DNA of 64,000 bases from Acidimicrobium ferrooxidans (GTDB lineage Bacteria; Actinomycetota; Geothermincolia; Fen-727; Anoxymicrobiaceae). A program made the position numbers and the translations under genes. The DNA lies in assembly GCA_020723485.1 (NCBI GenBank), contig DYIU01000004.1:91057-155056 (forward strand), written 5' to 3'. Under the pieces are notes generated by a model, which was not told the origin of the DNA, did no database searches, and was given only the letters and a program-made list of their open reading frames with translations. Positions 52,167-59,535 of the stretch are shown here, in pieces (the first letter of the stretch is position 1; every line of letters starts with the position of its first letter).

Positions 52167-53286
52167 ATTCGTGCAGGCGCGGCTCGTCGGTGACCTCGAC
52201 GACGGTATACCTGGACCTGGGCTCATCCGAGTCGCCGGTGACGTCGCTCGGATTGTTGAACCAGCTGCCGCAGTTCACAGCCTGTGTCCCGGAGAGCGGG
52301 AGCTCGAGCATGCCGGCCCTGTGAGTGTGCCCGTAGATGAAGTAGGCGGGCTTCTCGTCGTAGAAATGGTCGAGAAGGGCCTCAATCTCGACCGCGTTCT
52401 GCTCAATCGACGTGTCGCGGAATGCGGACACCCTGTATTCCTTCTCGAAGCCGAGGAGCCTCGCGGTCCTGCTCACCGTCCGGTAGAAGCGGTACCTGCC
52501 GTCCACCACCCCGGGCACCGCGGTGCTCATCGCCACCATCTCGTAATACGGTGAGAGGAAAGTCTCCATGTCGTCGAGCCCCACGGAGGGGTTCCTCTTG
52601 AGGAGAAACGCATTGAGGAACCTCCCCCTGGGCCGCCAGAGAGAGCGCTCAAAGAACCCGAGGAGGTGACCGTGTGTGAGGAGAGCGGTCCTGCCGCGTA
52701 CCGAGACCTGGTGCCAGGGATAAGTCATGAATAGCGGGACTTTAGCTCCGTTAGGCCGGAGTGACTCGAGCGCGGGGCAGTCCGCGACGAGCGGGATGGT
52801 GAGCTCGGGGGGCTCGAGGTCTCCCGCGCGCAGCCTCTTCATTACCTCTTCCTCGTAGTACAGGCGCACCACGTGGTGGTCGTGGTTGCCAGGGATGTAG
52901 ATCACGCGCCCGACGTTGTCGAGCTTGAGAAGCCCGCCCACGAGCTCCCTCGCCTGTTCGAGCGCGTCGGAAAAAGTGGTGGTCCAGAAATCGAAGATGT
53001 CCCCCAGCAGCACCAGCTCGTCGATGGTGCCCAACCCTCTCAAGCCATCGACGAGCAGCTTCCTGTTGTCGGAGGTGCCCAGCGCTCCGTAGTCGTTGCC
53101 GAAATGCGTGTCGGACACGACGACCAGGCGGTCGGCAACCGCCTCGGGCAGGGGCGCCTTGACCAGCGCCCGTGCGCCGGGTATGCGCGACGCGATGAGT
53201 TCTATGCGCCTCCGCGCCTGTTCGGCTATCCGCCGGCGTGATTCGCCGCCGGGGCTTCGGCCGTTCTTTGAGTGCTCCTCTTGCAT
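52141..53286 (-). CDS. Metallophosphoesterase, UDP-diacylglucosamine-hydrolase-like
   Basis: 381 residues. The calcineurin-type dimetal site is complete: 'VSDTHFG', 'LLGDIFDFW', 'IPGNHDHH', 'THGH' and 'YGHTHRAG'. Similar to LpxH-type and related phosphohydrolases; the substrate here is unknown. The C-terminus 'EWGQTIFVP' is not family sequence: it is translated from a type B repeat arm that replaced the original stop codon. The longer frame upstream of Met at 53286 is unsupported. The adjacent 53287-53559 region is AT-rich and shows no gene. Confidence 0.88.
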   Translation of the reverse strand: MQEEHSKNGRSPGGESRRRIAEQARRRIELIASRIPGARALVKAPLPEAVADRLVVVSDTHFGNDYGALGTSDNRKLLVDGLRGLGTIDELVLLGDIFDFWTTTFSDALEQARELVGGLLKLDNVGRVIYIPGNHDHHVVRLYYEEEVMKRLRAGDLEPPELTIPLVADCPALESLRPNGAKVPLFMTYPWHQVSVRGRTALLTHGHLLGFFERSLWRPRGRFLNAFLLKRNPSVGLDDMETFLSPYYEMVAMSTAVPGVVDGRYRFYRTVSRTARLLGFEKEYRVSAFRDTSIEQNAVEIEALLDHFYDEKPAYFIYGHTHRAGMLELPLSGTQAVNCGSWFNNPSDVTGDSDEPRSRYTVVEVTDEPRLHEWGQTIFVP

Positions 53287-53559
53287 GACGGTACATGATT
53301 GTACCGCAACGCGCGGGGCGGGTCGCTCTGCCTTGAATCCGCCGCGCGGTCTGTTGAATTTGTTAACTATTGCGCAACTGGTGTCGGACATTTGCATCAC
53401 AAAAGATATCTTTCTTCTAAATTAACCACATAAACAACATGAGCAACAGGTCAGGGGGCTTCGAGAGTCTGGAATGCGCGGGTTCAGTTGGCGATGGTTC
53501 ATCAGTCGACTGTTGTTGATGCTGTTATGCAAACGTCTGACACCTGAGGGCGACCGGCC

Positions 53560-54303
53560 TTAGATGAGGCCGGTCTTCTCGAGCGCGGTGACAATCGCGG
53601 CGCGCGCCGGGCAGTCGGGAAGCTCCAGGAAAGAGAGCTCCTCGCCGTCGAACCTCCTGACGGTGTCGTCCTCGGGCACCCAGCCCAGCACGTCGAGGTC
53701 GGTGCCGCGCTCTACCGCCCCGGCCTCGTCCGCGTCGCGGGCCCTGTTAACCAGCAGGCCCGTCCCCTGGCCGCCTATCATCTGGTCGGCGACCCCTTTT
53801 ATCGTCCGTGCAACCTTGACTGCCTTCGCGGACGTATCGGACACCAGCAGCACGTAATCGACAGAGCTCAGCACCTTGCGGTTCACCTGCTCGATGCCCG
53901 CCTCGGCGTCGATTATGGTCGCGTCGAACCTGCCCGCCAGGCCCTCAATGGCGTCCTTCAGGATGACGTTGACCTTGCAGTAGCAGCCGGCGTCCTCGGG
54001 CCGGCCGATGGAGAGCAACGCCAGGTTCCCCTGCTCGGTCAGAGCCTCGGCCAGGAGGTAGTCGAGCGACACGGCGAGGTCTTTCTCGTCACGCCCACCC
54101 GCCTTGACCTCCTCGATTATCTCCTTGCGGACGTCGTTCAGCGTCTTTCGCGGCTCGAGCCCGAGCGCGACCGCGAGCCCGCCTGCCGGGTCCGCGTCGA
54201 CCACGAGCGCCCGCCGGCCGTCCTCGCGCGACAGGGCCTGGGCGGCGACGGCGGATACCGTGGTCTTGCCCACCCCGCCCTTTCCGCAGACCGACAGGAT
54301 CAT
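53560..54303 (-). CDS. CooC-type nickel-insertion ATPase
   Basis: 247 residues. MinD/SIMIBI P-loop 'CGKGGVGKTT' at 6-15, 'VDADPAGGL' (Asp motif) and 'DAEAGIEQVNRKVL'. Cys107-Tyr-Cys109 ('AGCYCKVNVI') corresponds to the CxC motif with which CooC1 dimers bind Ni or Zn. CooC proteins mature the nickel clusters of CO dehydrogenase/acetyl-CoA synthase. Coupled by ATGA to the acetyl-CoA-synthase-like gene. Last gene of the seven-gene operon. No CO dehydrogenase is in the window, so its client is likely the neighbouring protein. Confidence 0.85.
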   Translation of the reverse strand: MILSVCGKGGVGKTTVSAVAAQALSREDGRRALVVDADPAGGLAVALGLEPRKTLNDVRKEIIEEVKAGGRDEKDLAVSLDYLLAEALTEQGNLALLSIGRPEDAGCYCKVNVILKDAIEGLAGRFDATIIDAEAGIEQVNRKVLSSVDYVLLVSDTSAKAVKVARTIKGVADQMIGGQGTGLLVNRARDADEAGAVERGTDLDVLGWVPEDDTVRRFDGEELSFLELPDCPARAAIVTALEKTGLI

Positions 54304-55019
54304 CCGCTCCCCTTCCCTTCCGCGAGCTTCTGCCTTATCTTCTTCAGGTCCATCACTGTGTCGCAGACGTCCTGGTACTCGCAAGTCTCGCAGTCGTAGT
54401 TCTCCTCGGAGTACATTTTCATCATGGCGTCGACAATCCTCTGCGCTCCGGCCGCGGCGCCTGCGAGCTTCTTCACCTCGTCCACCCCGGCGGTGACGAA
54501 AACCACCTGCGCCCCGGACACCCCGTCGAGGCTCTTGAGCGAGTCGATGAGGGCGGCGCCGAGGTCGACGAGCGAGAAACCCCTGCCGGCCGCGTCCCGG
54601 GACACCCTGCACCAGACGCTCTGCCTGCTCGGCATGGTCCGGACCGAGAACCCCGCAAGCCTTGTGTCGTACACCGCGTCCCGGACGTCCCGGTACGACT
54701 CGTACTCGTCCGGGAACGTCCCCCCGGCGATGACCACCTGGCCGAACGGAACACTGGCGCTTGCGGCTTCAGCCACGTCGGGGCCCACCAGGGTGACCTT
54801 CCCGTCCTCCACTCCCCCGCCCTCGCTCCATATCAAGAGGGATATCGAAGCCGCCGACGGGTTGCCGAGCTCGAGCGCAGTCTCTTCCTCCAGGACCAGG
54901 GAGGGCCCGTCCGGCCAAGGCTCGCGCGCGGAGCAGTCGAAGTCGCGGCCGCTCCCGCTCCCGCGCCATCCGTCCAGGAGGTTCCTGACCTCGGTGAGCT
55001 GTTCTTCGAATAGGGCCAT
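54300..55019 (-). CDS. Stand-alone protein resembling a domain of acetyl-CoA synthase beta (CdhC/AcsB)
   Basis: 239 residues. 'VEDGKVTLVGPDVAEAASAS' and the following helix-rich region with 'SVWCRVSRDAAGRGFSLVDL' and 'AQVVFVTAGVDEVKKL' follow the pattern of the middle domain of CODH/ACS beta subunit. The A-cluster part of full ACS is absent. The C-terminus adds a Cys motif C210-x2-C213-x5-C219 ('CETCEYQDVC') and a short helix. Function unknown; the CooC partner and operon place suggest a metal-linked role with the dehydratase. Homology judged by motif only. Confidence 0.65.
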   Translation of the reverse strand: MALFEEQLTEVRNLLDGWRGSGSGRDFDCSAREPWPDGPSLVLEEETALELGNPSAASISLLIWSEGGGVEDGKVTLVGPDVAEAASASVPFGQVVIAGGTFPDEYESYRDVRDAVYDTRLAGFSVRTMPSRQSVWCRVSRDAAGRGFSLVDLGAALIDSLKSLDGVSGAQVVFVTAGVDEVKKLAGAAAGAQRIVDAMMKMYSEENYDCETCEYQDVCDTVMDLKKIRQKLAEGKGSG

Positions 55020-55054
55020 GTCGATCAGAACCGGGCCGCGGGAAAAGGCGGCCC

Positions 55055-55840
55055 TCAGGAATCGTCGAATTCATCCATCCCGGCGAGCAGCGCGGCCCCT
55101 ATGGCCGCCGCGAGCCTGGGATCGAACGGGAATTCGTAGTAAGTGCCTTCGAGTTTCTCCTTCACGCCCGCCGCCACCTTGTTGATCCTCGCGACACCAC
55201 CGGTCAGCGTGTACTTGTCCCCGCTCGAGAACCTGCGAGCCTGGGCCGCCACTATGCTCGAGACCGCGTCGCACAGGCCCGCCACTATGTCGGCCGGGTC
55301 CTCACCCTCGTTGACGTGGGTTATGACCTCGCTCTCGGCGAAGACCCCGCACTGGCTGCTGATGGACACGGGTTTCTGCGCGCCCTGCGCCGCCTCGTCT
55401 ATCTCGTCTATGCCTACCCCGACCGCGTGGCTCATCACCTCGAGGAACCGCCCCGACCCCGAGGCGCACTTGTCATTGCGCATGAAGTTGACCACGTCAC
55501 CGTCCTCGTCTATGAGTATCGACGCGATGCCCTGGCCCCCGACGTGCACTATCATATTTATCTCGGGGATCATGTACGCGCCGGCGGCCGCGACGCACGT
55601 CACCTCGTCCTCGGTGAAGTCGAGGTCCCGGAGCAATTCGGCCCCGCTGCCGGTGCCAGCCCGTGAGTCCACGCGGTCCATACCCATCCCCGCCTCGAGG
55701 AGGACCGAGCTCACCAGGGCGTCTATCTCGTTCGCCACGTTCCCGGTGGTGTCCATAACGCCGCTCGCCACGAGCTTGTCGTCGTCGAGTATCACGACCT
55801 TCGAGAGCAGGTTGCCGATGTCTATTCCCATCGTTATCAC
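55055..55840 (-). CDS. BadF/BcrA/HgdC-family activase 2 (CoA-enzyme activator), altered ATP site
   Basis: 261 residues. ASKHA fold: 'GIDIGNLLSKVVILDDDKLV', 'TGTGSGAELL' region. The Fe4S4 ligands are Cys125 ('NDKCASGSGRF') and Cys164 ('SSQCGVFAESEV'), one cluster per dimer, as in HgdC. The canonical DIGGQD ATP motif reads 'HVGGQG', both Asp changed. Such proteins use ATP to push an electron into the dehydratase/reductase. GTG start, overlapping the first activase's stop. Possibly the BcrD-like non-identical subunit. Confidence 0.88.
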   Translation of the reverse strand: MITMGIDIGNLLSKVVILDDDKLVASGVMDTTGNVANEIDALVSSVLLEAGMGMDRVDSRAGTGSGAELLRDLDFTEDEVTCVAAAGAYMIPEINMIVHVGGQGIASILIDEDGDVVNFMRNDKCASGSGRFLEVMSHAVGVGIDEIDEAAQGAQKPVSISSQCGVFAESEVITHVNEGEDPADIVAGLCDAVSSIVAAQARRFSSGDKYTLTGGVARINKVAAGVKEKLEGTYYEFPFDPRLAAAIGAALLAGMDEFDDS

Positions 55841-56655
55841 AGGGCACCACCCGCTCTCTGCGCGAACACCGCGGCGCCGTAAGCGCCCATAAGCTGCGGG
55901 TCGAGGTGGGGGGCGAACATCCGCACTCCCAGTGTTCTCTCGAGCTCTGACTTGACCGCCACGTTCTTCGCTACCCCGCCGGTCATCATCACTTCCTTCT
56001 CCCAGCCGACCCGGCGGACTAGCGCCATCACCCTGTCCGCCATCGACCGGCAGGTGCCGGCCGCCAGGTCGGCCACGTCATAGCCCTTCTGGAGGTAGTG
56101 GAGCACCTCCGTCTCGGCGAATATGCTGCAGCGCGAGCTGAGCTCGACCTTGTTCCTGGCCCGCAGCGCCACCCCGCCGAGGTCCTCGAAGGAGACGCCG
56201 AGCGTCCGGCTCATCACCTCGAGGAACCGGCCGGTGCCGGCCGCGCACTTGTCGTTCATGACGAAGTTGACCAGGTCTCCCCTCTCGTCCACGCGGATGA
56301 CCTTGGCGTCCTGTCCGCCGATGTCAATCACCGTGCGCACCTGGGGCGCCAGCGTGAACGCCCCCAGCCCGTGGCACGATATCTCGCTCACGTTGTCCTG
56401 GGCCATGCCCTCGCCCTGCACCTTGTCGCGCCCGTACCCGGTGCTTACGCAGTAGGTGATGTCGTCCCAGCCGAGGTCGTACTCCTCGAGAAGCTGCCCC
56501 ATCACGGTGCGCGCCGAGTCGAGCGGGTTCGGTTTCACCCGGATGCTCTTTGACAGCAGCCTGACGCCGATGGTCTTGAGCATCAGAGTCCGGCCGTCCT
56601 CTATGAGGACCGCCTGAGCGGTCAGTGAGCCGACGTCTATACCGGCATATGGCAT
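55837..56655 (-). CDS. BadF/BcrA/HgdC-family activase 1 (CoA-enzyme activator)
   Basis: 272 residues. All key motifs are canonical: 'GIDVGSLTAQAVLIEDGRT', 'STGYGRD', 'DIGGQDAKVI' (Asp111, Asp116), Cys137 in 'NDKCAAGTGRF', Cys176 in 'SSRCSIFAETEV' and 'MTGGVAKN'. Expected to form an ATP-driven [4Fe-4S] electron donor for 2-hydroxyacyl-CoA dehydratase or benzoyl-CoA reductase. Five bases after the second large subunit. Its pair with the altered activase resembles the two different ATPase subunits of benzoyl-CoA reductases. Confidence 0.92.
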   Translation of the reverse strand: MPYAGIDVGSLTAQAVLIEDGRTLMLKTIGVRLLSKSIRVKPNPLDSARTVMGQLLEEYDLGWDDITYCVSTGYGRDKVQGEGMAQDNVSEISCHGLGAFTLAPQVRTVIDIGGQDAKVIRVDERGDLVNFVMNDKCAAGTGRFLEVMSRTLGVSFEDLGGVALRARNKVELSSRCSIFAETEVLHYLQKGYDVADLAAGTCRSMADRVMALVRRVGWEKEVMMTGGVAKNVAVKSELERTLGVRMFAPHLDPQLMGAYGAAVFAQRAGGAL

Positions 56656-56660
56656 CCTTG

Positions 56661-58079
56661 CTACCCTTCCGTCCTGGCTCTTGCCCTGGGCTTTACCTTC
56701 TTCTTCTTCGCCACCACGTTCTTTATGAACTCGTCTATGTTAGCCTGGAGCGTGGCCACCGGGGTCATCCCGCTCAGCCACGCGTCACCCTGCAGGGTCA
56801 GCACCGGCGCCCCGATCCTGTCCATCAACTCCTTCTGGACGATCGAGATAACGCTCCAGGTCTGCTTGCAGGCGTGGTGCCCGCAGAAGACGCCGCAGTT
56901 GGCGTCGAGCATCTTCGCCATCGTTATCGCGTCGTCTATCCAGGCCAGCGACATCGATTCGGCGCCCATCTGCTTGGTCATGGGGAAGGTCCTGGCCTGC
57001 AGGCAGATGCCGTCGAGCATCGTCTCCCTGCTCTCGGTGGAGATAGGCTCGGGGAAGAAGAGGTCGAGCACGTCGAAGAGCTGCGTGTAGCCCTGCTCCT
57101 CCATCCAGTTGAACATCCCGCCGAAGTCTATGTAGTAGCTCGTGTACAGCCAGCCGACGCGGGCGACCTCCTTCTCGGCCGGGTACTCCCCGGATGCCAG
57201 GCGCCTCTTCGCCTCGTCCACCATGATCTGCATGGCCCTCTGCGCCTCCTCGCGCCCCCACTGGGTGAAGCGGCAGCCGTAGATGAACATGTTGTAGATG
57301 TTGGGTACGGGACACGGCGAATTCTTCTTCAGCTCCCAGAGCTGGTGGTGCAGCTCTGAGGACCGGTTGCAGTACTCCACTACCTCGCGAAGGCGGTCTT
57401 CCTTAATCTTCTCGCCCAGGAAGTCCTCGAGCTGTTCCACCAGCGCGAAGAAGTTCCTCCGGTACTGTTCGATGCCTCTCTCGGAGTCGTCCACCGGCTT
57501 CTCCAGGATGAACTGCGGGATGCCCAGGTAGTTCGAGACGAACTCGTGGATCTTGGAGTTCGCGTCGCAAGCCCCGGCCGTGCACGAGATTATCGCGTCG
57601 GCCTCGAAGTCGTGCCCGCTCAGCATCGAGCCCAGCTCGATGGTGCTGGCCGAGCAGAGGTGGTCGGGGATGCCGATGCCCATGGCGTAGTCCCAGTAAC
57701 GGTGTCCCTTACCCTCCGAGGCGTTGCCGGCCAGCGTGCTCAGTATCTCGCTGGTGAGCGGCACCGCGCTCTCGAACGCGTGCACCAGCTCAGGCACGAA
57801 GTTGAACGGCACCAGGATGACCTTCTTGCCCTTGGACTTTGCTTCCTTGGCGTTCTTCAGCCATACGCCGACCGTCTTCAGGAATGCCAGCGCAGCGGTG
57901 CGGACCCGCGGATGCAGGAAAGCCTCCAGGGTGTGAGCCACGTCCGGCGGCATCACGTCTATGACGCCGCGGGCCTCCTCGTCACTTATCTCGTCGGGGA
58001 CGTCGAGCACTATCTCGAACAGCCCCTGTATCCGCTCGAACAGCCCAGAGCCGGGCGGCAGCTTCGTATCAACCGGCAT
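56661..58079 (-). CDS. 2-hydroxyacyl-CoA dehydratase / benzoyl-CoA reductase family, large subunit 2
   Basis: 472 residues, paralogue of the next gene upstream. 'VPFNFVPELVHAFESAVPLT', 'DHLCSASTIELGSMLSG', 'CTAGACDANSKIHEFVSNYL', 'GIPQFILEKP' and 'CGVFCGHHACKQTWSVISI' are shared with it. Size fits HgdA/BcrB-type subunits. ATG at 58079 with AAGGAGGAG is clearly the start; it overlaps the paralogue's end by 11 bases. The C-terminus is Lys/Arg-rich. Likely binds a [4Fe-4S] cluster with the smaller subunit; the substrate cannot be told from sequence. Confidence 0.88.
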   Translation of the reverse strand: MPVDTKLPPGSGLFERIQGLFEIVLDVPDEISDEEARGVIDVMPPDVAHTLEAFLHPRVRTAALAFLKTVGVWLKNAKEAKSKGKKVILVPFNFVPELVHAFESAVPLTSEILSTLAGNASEGKGHRYWDYAMGIGIPDHLCSASTIELGSMLSGHDFEADAIISCTAGACDANSKIHEFVSNYLGIPQFILEKPVDDSERGIEQYRRNFFALVEQLEDFLGEKIKEDRLREVVEYCNRSSELHHQLWELKKNSPCPVPNIYNMFIYGCRFTQWGREEAQRAMQIMVDEAKRRLASGEYPAEKEVARVGWLYTSYYIDFGGMFNWMEEQGYTQLFDVLDLFFPEPISTESRETMLDGICLQARTFPMTKQMGAESMSLAWIDDAITMAKMLDANCGVFCGHHACKQTWSVISIVQKELMDRIGAPVLTLQGDAWLSGMTPVATLQANIDEFIKNVVAKKKKVKPRARARTEG

Positions 58080-59535
58080 TTGCTCCTCCTTCAACACGGT
58101 CCGCGGCGCGACGCCGCACTTTCCTCCTGTCAGAGCGTTTCGGAACTACCACGTTCCTTATGAATTCGTCTATCTCTTTCTGAATAACGGACATCGGCGT
58201 CGTCCTCTTGAGCCACGAATCGCCCTGAACCGAGAGCATCGGTATCCCAGCGCGGTTCATCAGCTCGCTGCGCAGGATGGAGGCTACGCTCCAGGTCTGC
58301 TTGCAGGAGTGGTGACCGGAGTAGATGGCGCAGTCGGCACCAAGGTCCTTCGAGGCCCAGAGGGCGTCCTCGAGCCAGCACATCGACATCGAATGGCCTC
58401 CGACCTGCCTGGTCATGGGCATGTTCCAGGCCTCGGTGGCCAGTCCGTAGATCATGGATTCGCGGCTCGAAGTGTCGATCATCCCGGGGAAGAGCAGGTC
58501 GAGGCCGTCGCCGAGGTACGTGTAGCCCCGCTCCTCCATCCAGTTGAAGAGACCTGCCAGGTCGAAGTAGTAGCTGGTGTACGTGAGGAGGCAGCGCGCC
58601 ACCTCACGGTCTGCCGGGTACGCGCCCTCCTTCAGGCGCCTCTTCGAGATTTCTATCATGGTCTGCACGCACTTTATGGCCTCTTCTGTCCCCCACATCG
58701 TGTACCTGGCGCCGTACGTGAAGAGGGCGAAGAGGTTCGGCACAGGGTCCGGGACCGCCTTGTGCAGGTCCCAGAGCTCCATCATCAGCGTGTTGCCCTG
58801 GTTCACTCTCTCGCACGTCCGCCGCAGCTTCTCCTCGGTCAGCTCCTCTCCCAGGAACTCCTCGAGGTCGGTGATCAGGGTCTCGAAGTTCTTCTGGTAC
58901 TGCTCGCGCCCGCGCTCGGTGTTCTCGACCGGCTTCTCCAGCACGAAGAGCGGGATGCCGTGATAGTTGGCGACCAGCTCGTGGGTCTTGGAGTTGATGT
59001 CGCACGACCCTACCGCGGCGCTGATGATGGCCTGGGGCTGGAAGTCGTCGCTCCCCAGCATAGAGCCCACCTCGACCGCGTTGGCGCTGCAGATGTGGTC
59101 GGGCAGGCCGAGCCCGAGCGCCATCTCGAAATAGCGCTCTCCTCTCCCCTCGAGCGCGATGACCCCCAGCGACGAGAGCACCTCACTCGTTATCGGGTAG
59201 GAGTTGTCGAAGCAGTGGACCAGTTCCGGCGGGAAGCAGAAAGGCACCAGGATCGACTTCTTGCCCTCCAGGGGGGCCGTCTTGGCGTCGGCGAGCCACT
59301 TGCACGCCATCTTCATGAACGCCAGGCTCCCCTCGCGGTTGCGTGGGATGAGCATCGCCTCGAGCGAGGCGCGCGCGTCCGCCGGAAGGACCGACATCAG
59401 CCCTTCGACCTCCTCGTCGCTCATCACGTCGGGAAGCTTCTCGATTATCTCGAACAGGCCGGTGACGCGGTCGAACAACCCCTGCTTGAAACCCCTGGCC
59501 AGCGCATCTTCCTTCCTGAGGACGGTCATGCTCAT
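58069..59535 (-). CDS. 2-hydroxyacyl-CoA dehydratase / benzoyl-CoA reductase family, large subunit 1
   Basis: 488 residues. Family motifs: 'VPFCFPPELVHCFDNSYPIT', 'DHICSANAVEVGSMLGSDDF', 'AVGSCDINSKTHELVANYHG', 'IPLFVLEKPVENTERG', 'CAIYSGHHSCKQTWSVASIL'. Basic Arg/Lys-rich C-terminal tail. It resembles the neighbouring large subunit throughout, so a gene duplication is likely. Overlaps the small subunit's stop at its start. Expected to form with it the oxygen-sensitive catalytic core. Confidence 0.88.
   Translation of the reverse strand: MSMTVLRKEDALARGFKQGLFDRVTGLFEIIEKLPDVMSDEEVEGLMSVLPADARASLEAMLIPRNREGSLAFMKMACKWLADAKTAPLEGKKSILVPFCFPPELVHCFDNSYPITSEVLSSLGVIALEGRGERYFEMALGLGLPDHICSANAVEVGSMLGSDDFQPQAIISAAVGSCDINSKTHELVANYHGIPLFVLEKPVENTERGREQYQKNFETLITDLEEFLGEELTEEKLRRTCERVNQGNTLMMELWDLHKAVPDPVPNLFALFTYGARYTMWGTEEAIKCVQTMIEISKRRLKEGAYPADREVARCLLTYTSYYFDLAGLFNWMEERGYTYLGDGLDLLFPGMIDTSSRESMIYGLATEAWNMPMTRQVGGHSMSMCWLEDALWASKDLGADCAIYSGHHSCKQTWSVASILRSELMNRAGIPMLSVQGDSWLKRTTPMSVIQKEIDEFIRNVVVPKRSDRRKVRRRAADRVEGGANAG

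Noticed and set aside
53287-53559. AT-rich patch as a replication or partition site
   Set aside because: It is only short and has no repeated DnaA-box or iteron pattern that I can see; probably a promoter/terminator region between two minus-strand genes.
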